The notes under the pieces are model-generated. The model saw only the letters and a list, made by a program, of their open reading frames with translations, was not told the DNA's origin and did no database searches. A stretch of DNA of 64,000 nt. It comes from Onchidella celtica (Eukaryota > Mollusca > Gastropoda > Systellommatophora > Onchidiidae). This document shows, in pieces, positions 23,815 through 36,121 of the stretch; positions within the stretch are counted from its first letter, which is position 1, and the number at the start of each line of letters is the position of its first letter. The stretch lies in assembly GCA_963931925.1 (NCBI GenBank), contig OZ007570.1, positions 43,422,187 through 43,486,186 of the forward strand. Direction: 5' to 3'. The translations under genes and the position numbers were made by a program.

Positions 23815-23822
23815 TTTATATA
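23815..23822 (-). promoter_or_regulatory. TATA-box candidate
   Basis: TATATAAA on the minus strand, about 390 bases upstream of the ATG at 23425. A second candidate, CTATAAATAG, lies at 24287-24296 and has a CACGTG E-box near 24267; another CACGTG is near 24524. Which, if any, is used cannot be decided from sequence. Confidence 0.4.
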
Positions 23823-23829
23823 CTGTCGA

Positions 23830-26567
23830 GCCCCTCTCGCCCCTTCGCCTGGTGTGTCTGTCGCAATTTGAACTACAGCCCAGTATACGTAGCTTGCCGG
23901 CTTTGCGGTTTTCCTGCCTGGATTCCGCTCTTATCGGTTCAAAATAAAAATGCGTCTTTTGCTGGGGGCTTGCCAGGCCACATTGCTCTCCCTTGCCCAT
24001 GCGTGAACGAAGGGAGAAAAAATAAAAACCTCTCTATTTACAATCGTGCCATGGTCTGATTCCTAATCGGTTTCACAAACAAGGGTTGGCGCGGGTGTCC
24101 TCCCCTGGTTGGGCCATTCAGTGTCACGAGTTTGAAGGGCGTTCTTCACCTTACGATATAGATGACCTCATTTCAAAGGTCAGTGTAGACTGATTAAAAC
24201 GGTGATCGATGAATGAGTCATAACCTACGTGGCCACACTATCGCTGCCTTCAACTCAAGTGCTGCCACGTGGGACAAGTTGTGTTCTATTTATAGCCAAT
24301 AGCCACTAGACTGTTATCAGATGCACCAGACAAACTACACATGGGTGGCAAGGACTGGGGATAAAGAATTTGTGTGAACAGAGTCCATTCGGGAATTGAA
24401 AATTTATCACCACAATCATTCAAAATAGGCAGTGGTGTTTGCATGTAGCGAAGCAACGTAATACCTGTTCAACAAGGTGTTTTGAGTCGGCAAAACACTC
24501 TTCTGCGCAGGTGAAAATCTACCACGTGAGAATCTATTAATAAACCGAACCCACCTTTCGTGTTTGTAAGCCCCGTCATCGCCGGATGGCTGGTGAGAAT
24601 TACCCATGCATGATGTTCCCCGATTACTACCGGCCAACGTGGCGAATACATTATAGAGAGAAAAAAAAAAGGAGGGGGGGAGGGCAGGATGTGGTCTCGT
24701 CGGTTGAATTTTACTTCACTGCTTCATCCCATTTCTTTTTCACTACTGCCGAAGGAAGACTGCACTAATATTAATAATTTGGTCGATACGCAGCTGAAAG
24801 AGCCACCATGAATCACTTTATCGAAAGCGATACACGCCCAAATGAATAATGTTCTGAATTTCGCAACCAGCTGTGTCTAAAGAACTTGGTACGGAGGGCT
24901 CATATTCTGTCGCAACCGAAGGTTCACTTGTTTATTTCTCATTAAAAATGTATTTACTAAGCCTTGTCGATTGCCTGGCCAGCTCTGTGTTTGGTACTGC
25001 AACTGTGACGACCATTTGAATAATGATAAGAAAAAAAAAAAAAAGCCCAGGCTAGGAATGAACTAGTATACAGTTGGCAGGCTATGGAGGCTGTAGTTTA
25101 CAGTGGCCTGAACTGGCTGAAAGCGGTTTTGTCTATGACTAAACAGTGCTATTAAAGGCTAAGCTTTGGTCCGGCTGAGATTCACAGTTTCTGTGGGGAT
25201 GAATCCTATTTGCCTCACTCGAATAACTCTTACCTTTCTCTTGCGCACCAGTTCTTGTTTGGTTTTTGTTTTGTTTTTTACTTCTTTTTTGTTTTGTTTG
25301 GCTGATCTTGGTTCTGTGCCAAATACCCAGCAAGTATTCGTAAACATGCCAAGTGGCCTGACAGGCCAAGTAGAAATGATGAAACGGGTCAGCAGCTATT
25401 CTTGCGCCCTATTTCTAAAGGTCAATAAAGGAGGGGTGGTAGGGTAGGGGTGGGGGTCTCTTAAGAGCTTTACCTTACAATTAATATAAAGGTCGTTTCT
25501 CCTGTCACCTCAACATGAATACACCAGTTATCCGTTGATCATGAAAAGATTTTATTACATTCAAGTTATTAGGCCCTACAAAATAGTGTGCTTGTTTTCC
25601 CGTCCCTTTAGCATGAACACAATGGAATGTTACGGTTGGGTGGGAATAAAGGCTATTAATATTGCAAATACATGTTTTGGTATTTTGTAATGTATTTTGT
25701 ACATTCAAAAGTGGGCCTACGTGGCAACGTTCAGTACTTGGCATGCCACAAAAAAAAAAATTATCTTTCTGTTTATCCGGTGTCGCTAAAGTTTGTTAAG
25801 ATACATTGAGGGTAGGGGGTCCGTGTATACTTCTTTAGATAATGGGGAAAATGGAAGATGTGGAACTCCATTGAATATCAAAATCTTTCAAAATAAGAAG
25901 AGGGAATAATAATAATAATGACAAATCCCTAGCTGGCCCGTTATCGCTATATATAAGGCATAGATATATTTGAAAAATTGATTACTGAAAGGCCAAAATG
26001 ACAAATATTGTCAATATCGTCATCGTTCTCGTGAAATATCACCGAAATCTGATAGAAAAAAGAAAAAGTTATTCGGCATAACCTTTAAGCAACCAGTTCC
26101 GTGACCTAGATCTAGATAATAGCCTGACACTTTTACGAAAACCTATAACTTACTAAGTTTGTAGGAAATGTCCTGTGGTTACAGGCGTTAACGCGCGAGA
26201 AGTTCAGAGTTCATGTGACCGAAACCATTTTGCGAGAATGACTAGCCATGTGATGTGGGAAAACCATCTCTCCTAGACTGCCCGTTGTTCAGGAAACTAG
26301 ACGTGGCAAACAGTTTCGCTTAAATGGATTTCCCAGGGAGAATGGAAATAGCTCGTGACCCAGTGACGTGGAGATGATAATGAAACGGGAAGTCACAAGG
26401 GAGTGAATCATCCCCGACAAGTTATGCAAACTGTACTGTACCACTACAATAACAACATCGGCGTAACCACGGCACAGCAGGGGCGGCGAAAACATCTTCA
26501 TCAAGAAGGTATGAAATACAAGATTCGAAGGGAAGAAGAAAGTATCTATCTGTTATATATCCATATG
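23830..26567. other. Non-coding stretch upstream of the activator-like gene
   Basis: No coding exon recognised. Holds the second TATA-like site and E-boxes mentioned with the TATA candidate, an A run at 24661-24670, a G-rich patch at 24672-24684 and T/GT-rich sequence near 25260-25300. Confidence 0.5.
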
Positions 26568-26586
26568 CCGGTGGTTTGAGATGGTC

Positions 26587-26589
<3 letters not shown>
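26568..26589 (+). repeat. Short exact copy of activator-gene exon 1 sequence
   Basis: These 22 bases, starting CCGGTGGTTTGAG, are identical to 23360-23381, which lies inside coding exon 1 of the gene at 19850-23425. The match does not extend on either side, and here it runs straight into a TATC microsatellite. Confidence 0.7.
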
Positions 26590-26632
<43 letters not shown>

Positions 26633-26638
26633 TTATCT

Positions 26639-26680
<42 letters not shown>

Positions 26681-26697
26681 CATCCGTCTATCTATCT
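26590..26697. repeat. (TATC)n microsatellite
   Basis: About 25 TATC units with one TTTATCTTC interruption near 26632, followed by looser TGTC-rich sequence to about 26820. Confidence 0.95.
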
Positions 26698-26879
26698 CCA
26701 ACCTTACATCGGTCTGTTCGTCGTTCTGACTGTCTGTCTGTCTATGTCTTTTTTTTTTCTTGTCTGTCAGTTTGTCTTTATAATTATTTATCAGTGTCTG
26801 TTCTTTATTGTCTGTCTCTTCCACATCCTGTTTAACCTGCATTGGTCTGTGTCACTGTTTGCTAATCAATAATTTCAGC

Positions 26880-29800
26880 CTGTGTGTATTTTCTTTACTC
26901 AACGACCTCTTGATCAGTGCATGTCTTACTGTCATAGATCGTCACTGACCCCTTACCTAAAAATTTCGAAAAATTGATTTTCATTCTTATGGTCAACTAT
27001 ATTTAAAGCCTCATCGAATGATCTTGGTTATAGACTCTTAGGTCGAAAAAGAATCGAATAGCAAACTTTAAAAAATGCATCTTAACTATACCAGTTGTGC
27101 TAAAATAACACAGTTTTTTTGCTTCTCCTGGGAAGTAGACAGAACCGATTAGCCTACTACAGTTTTAGGGGATGATGACAAAATTTCCTGCCAATTTTCC
27201 CTAATAATGTTATGTAGGAAATAGTTTGTGTACCACATTTATTACATAGTATGGCTTACTGGCATGAAGCGGGTAAACAAGGATATAGCCGTTTACTTGA
27301 TATAATTTGTATTAGTATGCGTTAATACCGCCGTGCCAGCCTCGCACATTACCATTGTGCTGGAAATTCTGTCGCTTTCAAAATTATAACATATCCTTTT
27401 TGTATGAACGTTTGAGAGAAAGAGGGGCTGGGACAGACAAGATGGGAAAAGAAAAGATCTGCTTAGGGAACGTCAGCAACACACTCTAAAGACGCAGATA
27501 TGCTGACGAATCATTATCGCAACCAGCGCTATTTCCCAATAACCGGGATTTGTTACACTTCTATAGAGAACGTGAAAATTGGACGATGTGGTAAAATTTG
27601 TTTACTCTAAAAATAGCTCAAGACGTCAATCGCACTTATGAGACATTTATAAATGTGATCGAACATATTTTCAGTTTGATTTTGGGGCCAATAGCATTAG
27701 GCTGAGGGCCCCCGAGAAAGAAAGATCTTCCTTCAATTTGGTTTTTATGACGTTGAGTGCATATAGGGCGAATTAAAGTCGTGAAAGAAACAAAACAAAA
27801 CAAAAACCATTAATATTTGATGTAATCTTTGACATCACAAACAATGTATGTAAACATATTCTGTAAATGTACAAAGACCCAAATGTGCAAATGGGAACAA
27901 ACTGGCCCGTGTCAGCAAAATTTAACATCTGTCGCTGGGGTCACCCTCAAAAACAAAAGCAGCCCAAACAGTTTGACATTTTGAAAGTTGTATTAATGAT
28001 TTTTGTTTTGACAATTTTTTCTCCTTCGAAAGCCATAATAAGACTCGTTTGTGGTATATAGAGTATTGCAATGAATCTTGTTATTATTATTATAATCGTT
28101 ATAGCGATGGTGAAATGTCTACAAACTACTATTGGTTTTCAATGCCCCCCCCCCTCCTAATTTCCAGTTCAATTTCAGCTGTCCCCAATTCACCGGTTGA
28201 TATAAGTGGAGTAGGGAGAGGGATAAGGAGGGGGGAGGGGGGGGGGGAGCTGTACAACGAACATGCACGTTACATAAATATTACAAACCCAGGTTATCGG
28301 GAAATACAGTCTTTCTAGACTTGGACACTAGAGACTTAATTTTTTTTTTTTTAAGCATGTTTTTGCTACAGAGAAAGGGGGGAGGGGGGGTGGTGGTGGA
28401 ATTCTCGGCGAGCTGATGGCGCCCAACATAGTCGAGAAAGAAAAAGGTAAGAAAACAAAATTTGAAAATGCTATAACAGACGGAAATTTATTGGCCTGGG
28501 CGCGAAAACAACAACAAAAAATTGATGTCTTTAAGAAAGTTGTAGTCTTGTTCTTTTCCGCGTCTTGTCTTGAGTAAATCCAGATCCATCTAAGCTAATA
28601 GGCCTACAAGTCATAACATATTTGAACATTGTTGTCCCAGATTCCATTTAGTCAGTTTTTTTGTACTTTATTAAAAGGCCCACAATCTATTTTCTCATAT
28701 TTATGTACCGGTACGTTGTTTGAAGTGAAGAAGATAAGAAATGTCAAGGGCATATTATTAAATGCGCATTATAATTATGACATTCTATAAGCATAGTGTA
28801 GACTGGAGTAAATATGATTCTGAAGTGGTTGGTAGAGGATGTGCGATGTTTTAACCCTCTACCTCCATAACGCTAAACTTGATACTAAGCAAAATCACAT
28901 CCCATCCTCTCGTATCCTTCCTGAGTAGGGCCGCGAAAAAAAATTTACTTCCTTGTTTGTTATCCGCCAAATTGGCGAGTTTCAAATAAACTTATCCTTG
29001 ATACAGATGTCCATTCACTTCGAAAATCTATGACAGGTTTGACTGGGGAAGGGGTGCTCGTAGCCGTACTTTACTTTGCAAAGTGTCAGATTAGACTTGT
29101 TTTTTTTTATATTTTGCATGAAAATAATAATAATTATATTTTTATTACCGTCATTATGATTTTGTTGTTATGATCGTTACAATTTCATAATTCTGGTAAT
29201 TTATTCAGTGTATGTCACCTATCTCTTTGATTCGGTTTTGGACAAAAAAGAAAATCTGTTATGTGTAACTGTGAATCCTTAAATGCCTTTGCCCCACCCC
29301 CATTTCTGCTTGTGAGAAAATCTGTCTTTGTGAGAATTTGTTCTTAGGGTTTTTCGTGATTATTTGGCTGATCTAGTATATAGTGTAGAAATTACTTTAT
29401 AAAGTGCAACTTTTCTTGCCTTGAATTCTTATGGTAGCTGCAGCCGAGTGATAAATTTCTGTGATTCACTGGTGATACATGGGACTTGGAGGGTTAAGAA
29501 GATGGTTATTTCAATAGTCTGCCGTGCTGTCCTTAAAATATCAACTTCCCGTGTGGTCCTGTTCAGGAATTTTGCATTTTTAACTAGCAAAGCCACAACA
29601 AAGCATGGCTGGTGAAAACCACACCATAGCCCCTGTTAAACCTAATTTGTTGTGGGCTGAAGGTTACAGATATTAATTTGCCATTTGAATTTGACATCAA
29701 CAAGGAAATGATAACATCAGGCTGTTAAAATTACCCACTCGCCTTTTTCTTCACAGTGTTTTCCGTAATGCCGTATTTTGTGGTTTTCTTTGTGAAAACC

Positions 29801-30487
29801 CTCACCCGTGCTAGAAAAGATCATCCCAAGCTTACACCCGCTTAATTTTTACAATATCCTCCATCAGGCCGTACATAATTTTTGTTTCCTTTTCATTCAT
29901 TTGCTCTGTTTATAATTGACTAGATTACGTCACCAGACGAATTACCACAAGAGTGACTGGTTAACTGGAAACTCTTGTGGTTTTGTTTACCATGGGGTGC
30001 CATGTCGACCAAGACTGCCAGTTTCTTCCACACTATGGTAGGAATATTCTAGCTTTTCTGTTACTGCAGTGAGTCGCAGGTTCTGAGGCAATAAAACATA
30101 CAAAATCTACATCTATCTACATCCATCCACATCTATCCGATCCTATCCACCCACTCCCAACCTACCCATCCACATATTTTCACCCAGGTATCCCCTGTAT
30201 CCATTCATCCTATCCACCCACACTGTCAAACTATCCATCCATTTCTCGATCTCTCCCCCCCTCCCCCGCCCCCCAAATTCATCCATCAACCACTTTTACT
30301 TTCAAATCGCAAATTTCCAGGACAATGCTAATTGCAGAACCCTAAACTCTCACCTTTAGAGCTGAGGACTCACTGTCTTCATCTTTATCATTATCATCAC
30401 ATCATCTATTCATTAAGATCATCATACATGTATTATCATTATCTTTTCTTGACATTGCCATCATTATTCTCGTTGTGACCATTAATC
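26880..30487. other. Non-coding stretch
   Basis: No gene supported. Long C or G runs at 28146-28154 and 28229-28247, and a T run at 28340-28351. The 30100-30280 part is rich in ATCCA/CATCC motifs, a weak decayed simple repeat. Confidence 0.5.
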
Positions 30488-30686
30488 ATCCCAGCCATAA
30501 CCCTACGTCAATCCGACGTAGATTTCTGTAGAATTGGTGGGATTACCACAGGGGCGGGTTTCCTATATCAAACCGATGTGGTGCAATATCGTAACCAGCG
30601 GATCTAAGTAGGAACAACGTCATTCCTATGTGCAAACTTGACATCCATTCTATGAGTTGGATTTCCATAGGGATACTGGCTGGGAT
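30488..30686 (+). repeat. MITE-like dispersed repeat, copy 2, with inverted ends
   Basis: A 199-bp element whose ends are a perfect 10-bp inverted repeat: ATCCCAGCCA at 30488-30497 and TGGCTGGGAT at 30677-30686. The inversion continues imperfectly inward (CCCTA against TAGGG). It is homologous to 6216-6402. It has no coding capacity and no obvious target duplication. Best read as a non-autonomous DNA transposon. Confidence 0.75.
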
Positions 30687-30689
30687 TAG

Positions 30690-31179
30690 TTTGTTCGCTT
30701 CATCACCTTCTAGTTTCATCATTTCTGTGTTTTAGAATTCCTTTACAGTTCTTTTTATTATCATCATTATTGTCAGTACCATCTTGCTCTTGACCTTGTG
30801 GCCATTTGATCATTAACGCCATTAAAGTTAATGGATCTTTTCAAAATATGCCCCTTCATATAAACTTTCTCATCGTGTACTTTAGTGTCCATTGTTCTCC
30901 TGTCTTCATAGTCTTTTCCCTCTTCTCATTCTTTTTTTTTTTGTTTTTCTTCGAGGGGAAATTCTCTTTGATAATTAAGATTTGTCGGGGCACTTTAAGA
31001 TGTATAATTTAATGCCAAAGAAATAAATAAATGCATTGAATGAGATACGACGGGGACTCCTTTCTTTTTACAAAAGTCCTGTTTCTAGCGACCCTGAACG
31101 TGTGGAAATACCTCTGATGCTTCAGCGCTTTGAAACTATAGGTACGCACGTGACACAATATTGCGGTCACGATGGACTC
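30690..31179. other. Non-coding stretch
   Basis: AT-rich sequence with ATC-rich simple patterns and a T run near 30935. Nothing else supported. Confidence 0.5.
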
Positions 31180-31880
31180 CTGGCGTTGCGTTGAGACATG
31201 TCGGTGCCCTGGTATATCTGTCGGTGCATGATGCATGTGTCCTGTCATTGAGGCATGCTGGTGTCCTGGGACATCTGAAGTATTTCTGTTATGTCATTGT
31301 CCTGACCTTGAAGCATGCTGACGTTCTGGAGCATCTGAAGTATCTCTGCGATGCCACAGCTCTGGCGTTGAGGGATGGTCGTGGGGGCATCTGAAGTATT
31401 TCTGTGAGACTATTGTAGTATTGTTCTGGCGTTGAGGCATGCTATTGGTAGTGTGCTGGGGCGTCTGAAGTATTTGTGATACTATTGTTCTGGCGTTGAG
31501 GCACGCTAGTGTCCTGGGTCATCTGAAGTATTTCTGTGATACTGTTGTTCTGGCGTTGAGGCATGCTGATGTCCCAGGACATCTGCCGAGACATTTGTAT
31601 GATCCCAGTGTCCTGGTGTTGAGACACACTTTTGTCCTGGGATATTTGGATTATTTCTATGATACCATTGTCCTTCTGCCGAGGCATGCTTGAGTTCTGA
31701 GATATCTGAAGTACATGTATTTCGATGACTTCATTGTGCTGACATAAAGGCAGGCTGGGGTCCTGAGACGTCTTCTGCGACTTTTCTACGATGCCAGCGT
31801 CCTGGCACACATACTGAGACATTTCTACGATGAAAGTGTGAGGGGATTGGGCTACGCTTGTGTCCTAGAACATCGGAAGT
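31180..31880. repeat. Minisatellite, about 60-bp unit, 10-11 copies
   Basis: Diverged tandem repeat. The landmark TTGAGGCATGCTG or a variant recurs at about 31248, 31308, 31368, 31432, 31496, 31556 and 31619, and each is followed by GTCCTGGGACATCTGAAGTATTTC-like sequence. Because 60 is divisible by three, the minus strand keeps a 126-codon frame (31442-31822) with a 20-residue peptide period (pattern QxxQDxSxPQxQxNxI). The frame is most likely incidental. Confidence 0.92.
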
Positions 31881-31902
31881 GTTTTTGTGATGCCGCCATT
31901 CT

Positions 31903-32034
31903 CTCTTCACAAGGGTCGAGTCATATAACTAGATCCGATCACTATTTTCTCTTCATATGGGTTGGGTCATATAAGACCCGATCACCATTTTCTCTTCATG
32001 AGGGTCGGGTCATGTATTGTAAGACCCGATCACC
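31903..32034. repeat. Tandem repeat, about 45-bp unit, 3 copies
   Basis: Three units starting CTCTTCA and ending near CCGATCAC. The second and third contain a small palindrome (GGGTCATATAAGACCC in unit two) that can form a stem. Directly follows the 60-bp minisatellite. Confidence 0.88.
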
Positions 32035-32206
32035 AAGTTATGTAAGTTTTTTCATCACCACCGCACGGATTAAAATGGTGATGAATGTTCTTGCAGTATA
32101 TTATATGCTCTGCATGTCACTTTACCTGTCACATAACTGTGTCAGACAGGCGCCGAATAGCTGAGCTTTGGTGAGTAATGGAAGGATGGGTTAGGGATGG
32201 GGTGGA

Positions 32207-32276
32207 AGTAATGATGGTGGAAGTAATGATGGTGGAAGTAATGATGGTGGAAGTAATGATGGTGGAAGTAAGTGGT
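32207..32276. repeat. 15-bp minisatellite, about 4.6 copies
   Basis: Perfect tandem repeat of GGAAGTAATGATGGT. Confidence 0.97.
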
Positions 32277-32289
32277 TTTAGTGAGACGT

Positions 32290-34936
32290 TGGAACTTGCC
32301 TCAGGGTTGATGGAAGATGTTTGAATTTCCTAATACTTCGGTCGTTTTTTGTCGAATTCTTTGATCAGACACACCCCCCCCCCCACACACACACACACTA
32401 AATTCAGGTTTTTGTGTTTTTTTTGAAGTGTGAGAGTTCCCGGTGGCATTGTTGTTGTTGTTGTTGGAACTGACTTTTCATTTTCCAGCCCCTCCTTTTG
32501 TTTCCTAAATTGACAGTGACATTGGGTTGTTAGCCTTGAGGGATCAAGAACTATTATCTGGCCGGTATGATCTCCTTATCCGTGTTACCCAATGACAGGA
32601 CCCCCAGTATTACCGTTGATGTAGGAACACTCTTTTTGAATCTGACCACGAACTGAGTTTCGGGCTATATGCCCACAGAAAGGGCAGCCTGCTATTTAAC
32701 GCATAGGGTTTTGATTATCTAAATGTCAGGTCAAGATGTTTATTCCCTAGCAGGCTTGTTGTCATCGAGTACCAGTACGCGAGGCCTAACCTTTCGCATT
32801 TAGTTCATGGTGCCAAGCCTCCAATTTCTGAACAGTACCTTTGTTTCTCGCCTTGCAATTATAATCTCGAAGATATGCTACAGACTCGTTGCGATAAAAG
32901 TTAGTGCATATCACAGCCCGTAAACCCCCGACTGATGCATTGGCCTACAGCACTTGAAGCAAGCACGAGAAATCCCATTCGTGAATCCTGCTCAGGGTTG
33001 CACCAAACCAGTTTTGTATTCCCTAATGTTTTTAATCCATATGCCCATCTGATGGCACTGACACCAAGTTTAGTTTCTCATGTAACCTCGTTATGTTGCG
33101 GATGGGCGAAAGAAGACCCGGTGAACTGATATCTGAACCCAGTATCTTTAGAAGCATCAATGTCCTATTTTCGTCCGGATGCATGCAAATTATAGTTCAT
33201 CCCTGTCGTTCCCAACGGTTGGCCAAAGACAAATTCAAGGCCTCGCAATGTAGATTTGCCGAATGAGTATTGTTTGAATGCTTGTTTGTTTTGTAACTGC
33301 TCATTAACAACACTATTTGTATTACACTGTTCATGACAGTTACTTAGTTGCAGTCCAAGGTGTGCCATCTTACAAATTTAGGAATCCAGAATCAACTATT
33401 TTCATTTTTAGTTTCGCCTATTAATAATTGTCACGTTGATGTCACTGGGCCCTTTTTGATAAATTACATTCCTCACCCACCCCTCCTCTAGAGTCCACTC
33501 CCCATCTTTCCTTCACTTGTTTCAGTTACAGCGCAATAATACAAAGTTTAGTGGTGACAATGGGAACAAAGCACGGGACACAGGGGTCTGTTCATAAACA
33601 TTTCTTTACCTCTTTTGACATACCTGCGCTACTCTCCGGAACACAAGAAATAAAATATATGGGTATAACCAAAGAATGTAAAAGTTATTCCTACAGTCTT
33701 TGGTATAACTAAGTTAGTGGTCTTGTTCAGAGCTTATGTTCGGCTTCGCTATTTTTTACAGAAACATGGCGTATGACAAAGTAAAAAACTTTTTGCCTCT
33801 GTATAGCCTACTTGTCCACGGCATCCGTTCAGCTCCGCTCCTCGCCGCTTTAGAGGCAAAGAGAGTCTTTCTTATGTTATTTTCCGTTAAAATAGCGGTG
33901 CGGATGCTGTGGACAAGACCACTGATGTAACTTTTAAGAAAATTTGTATAGATCTTCAAAGTGTCTTATGAAATTTGTTTATCATGATGACAAAACCGTT
34001 TAAGATTAGTATTTTGTTTGAAAAAAACAACCCAACAATGCGGGCGAAACAATAATGTAGTCTCCATGATATCGATACCATGTTCATTATTGCACGATCT
34101 GGAAATCCTGCAGAAAGTGGTGTAATCACCCTTAACAATAAATATCTGAGGAAAACAATGTCAGTTACATTGTAAAATAATATCACGACGGCATTAAAGC
34201 CATGACCCGCTATCTATTAACTGTTACTGTTTATTGACTTCCCTAGTTCCCCACAATTTCATTATATGAGCCAGAAAACACCAATGGAAATACCACAGAA
34301 ATAGTTCACAGTGCTGGCCTAATTTCACTTCCAAATTGGACGCCCTCCAAAATACGATTATATTATAAAGAAGACCCGCTCGTTTCAAAGCTGCTGTCTC
34401 ACGTAACAGCAAAAAGTTTGGGTACTGACACAGCGTAATGTATATCTGTCTCACCCCACCACCCCCCACCCCTCCCCTTCTCCATTTTAATTGTCATGCC
34501 AAACCACTTGACATGTGACAGCTGCATGATGGCGCATTTCGCTTTTTTTTTTTTTTTAATTCCATCAACATTGTGGCGGCCTAGCCACGATAACTTAATG
34601 ATATTCATATAGGAATGCATAATATAATACAGACATGTAATTTTTATCTGTCAATTGTGGCACAGAATTCTGGATAATATCACCGCATTTTGTTAACACT
34701 CGGCACAACAGTTACAATTGAAATGTCTAAGTTTCGCTGTTTTTAATTTACTGTCACTTTTGCCGCACTTTTGATCCAAGATAAGATTAACGCACATGTA
34801 ATATAAATATTGCCAAAAAATGGCATAAACGAACTTTTCGAATCCATTATTATCTTACAGACAACAGTGCAGAGGTAGAATCTATTAAAATTATATTTTT
34901 TTTTGATAGAAAGAAAGAGAGACAGAAAGAAAGACA
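32290..34936. other. Non-coding stretch
   Basis: No gene supported. Contains a C/CA run at 32370-32398, a TTG run near 32450-32465 and a T run at 34543-34557. An imperfect hairpin pair lies at 33811-33827 and 33901-33917 (16 of 17 bases pair; core CTTGTCCACGGCATCCG), possibly a small decayed inverted-repeat element. Confidence 0.5.
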
Positions 34937-34939
34937 GAC

Positions 34940-35029
<90 letters not shown>

Positions 35030-35109
35030 CTAGATAGATAGATGGATGGATGGATGGATGGATGGATGGATGGATGGATGGATGGATGGATGGACGAATG
35101 GATGGGTGA

Positions 35110-35178
<69 letters not shown>
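34937..35178. repeat. (GATA)n-(GATG)n-(GATA)n compound microsatellite
   Basis: GATA units to about 35040, then about 14 GATG units, then GATA again. The symmetrical block structure suggests GATG expanded within a GATA tract. Confidence 0.97.
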
Positions 35179-35179
<1 letters not shown>

Positions 35180-35644
35180 GAGTTTGCCATCGAAACTCCC
35201 GGGTAACAGCTGTCAAGTGAATAATATATCAACATTCCCTCATGACTCATAGTAAACAAACCCACGCGATTTCCATGACACCCCCCCCCCCTTCTCTCTC
35301 TCTCTCCCGTTAAGAACCCCAACTTGACAAAACAGAAGAAACAGAACACTAACCGTCATACAATTACAGTTGACTGAACATACAGAATTATAATATGTTT
35401 AAAGTTCAAGGCTTTGGAACAATGGTTATTTAACTGTGAGTCATATACCCGTGTACGACGTGTTAATGGCACGTAATAATATGTCTTACATCATTCAACA
35501 TTTGGAGGGAGGCGGTCACATGACATTATAATAATTATACATGGATCAGAATCAGTATAATATACTACAATAGTCTATCCCTATAGGATACCGGTAACCT
35601 TTGCAACTTCCTTTTAAAATGGGAAACAGAAAAGTAAAATGTAT

Positions 35645-35806
35645 TAGTGGGCTTGCTTATTGGGAAAATACTTCAGTTTGTGATACTAACATGAAACTTG
35701 GTACAAACATTCTCTGCATGGTACTAAGTAAAAAAAAAGGCGTGGGCCAAAAAAATTTTTCATAAAGATGGGAAAAAAATCAAGATGGCCGCCACAGTCA
35801 TATTAT
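35645..35806 (+). repeat. Left terminal inverted repeat of the transposon
   Basis: Pairs with 41170-41341. Shared blocks in order from the tip: the 20-base tip, ATACTTCAG, TTGTGATACTAACATGAAA, GCGTGGGCCAAAAA, CAAGATGGCCGCC and GTCATA. By eye about three quarters of the bases agree, with small gaps. Confidence 0.9.
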
Positions 35807-36121
35807 AATACCTTCATATTTCATATCATAATTAAATGGCTTGAAAATACATTGTACATTCACATTTAGCATATTAAATCAATTCTCAAGACAAAAAGAT
35901 AATCATTTTTTTTAATAGAAAGTATTTTGGTGGGGCTAAATTATATTAAAATCCAAGATGGCCGCCACAAACATAGCTGCTGCTACACTACTCAATGAGT
36001 CATACCAGCAAAAGTTCAGAAGTCTCTATTCTCTATGTCTAGCTGTTTACAAAAAGATGTACAGAATTATCTTTCAATTTATGCTAGTTAAAAGCCTTAA
36101 CATGTATGTTATATATAAACA

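Noticed and set aside
31180-32276. Adjacent tandem repeats considered as a CRISPR-like array
   Set aside because: Units are contiguous and diverged with no unique spacers, and the sequence is clearly animal nuclear DNA.
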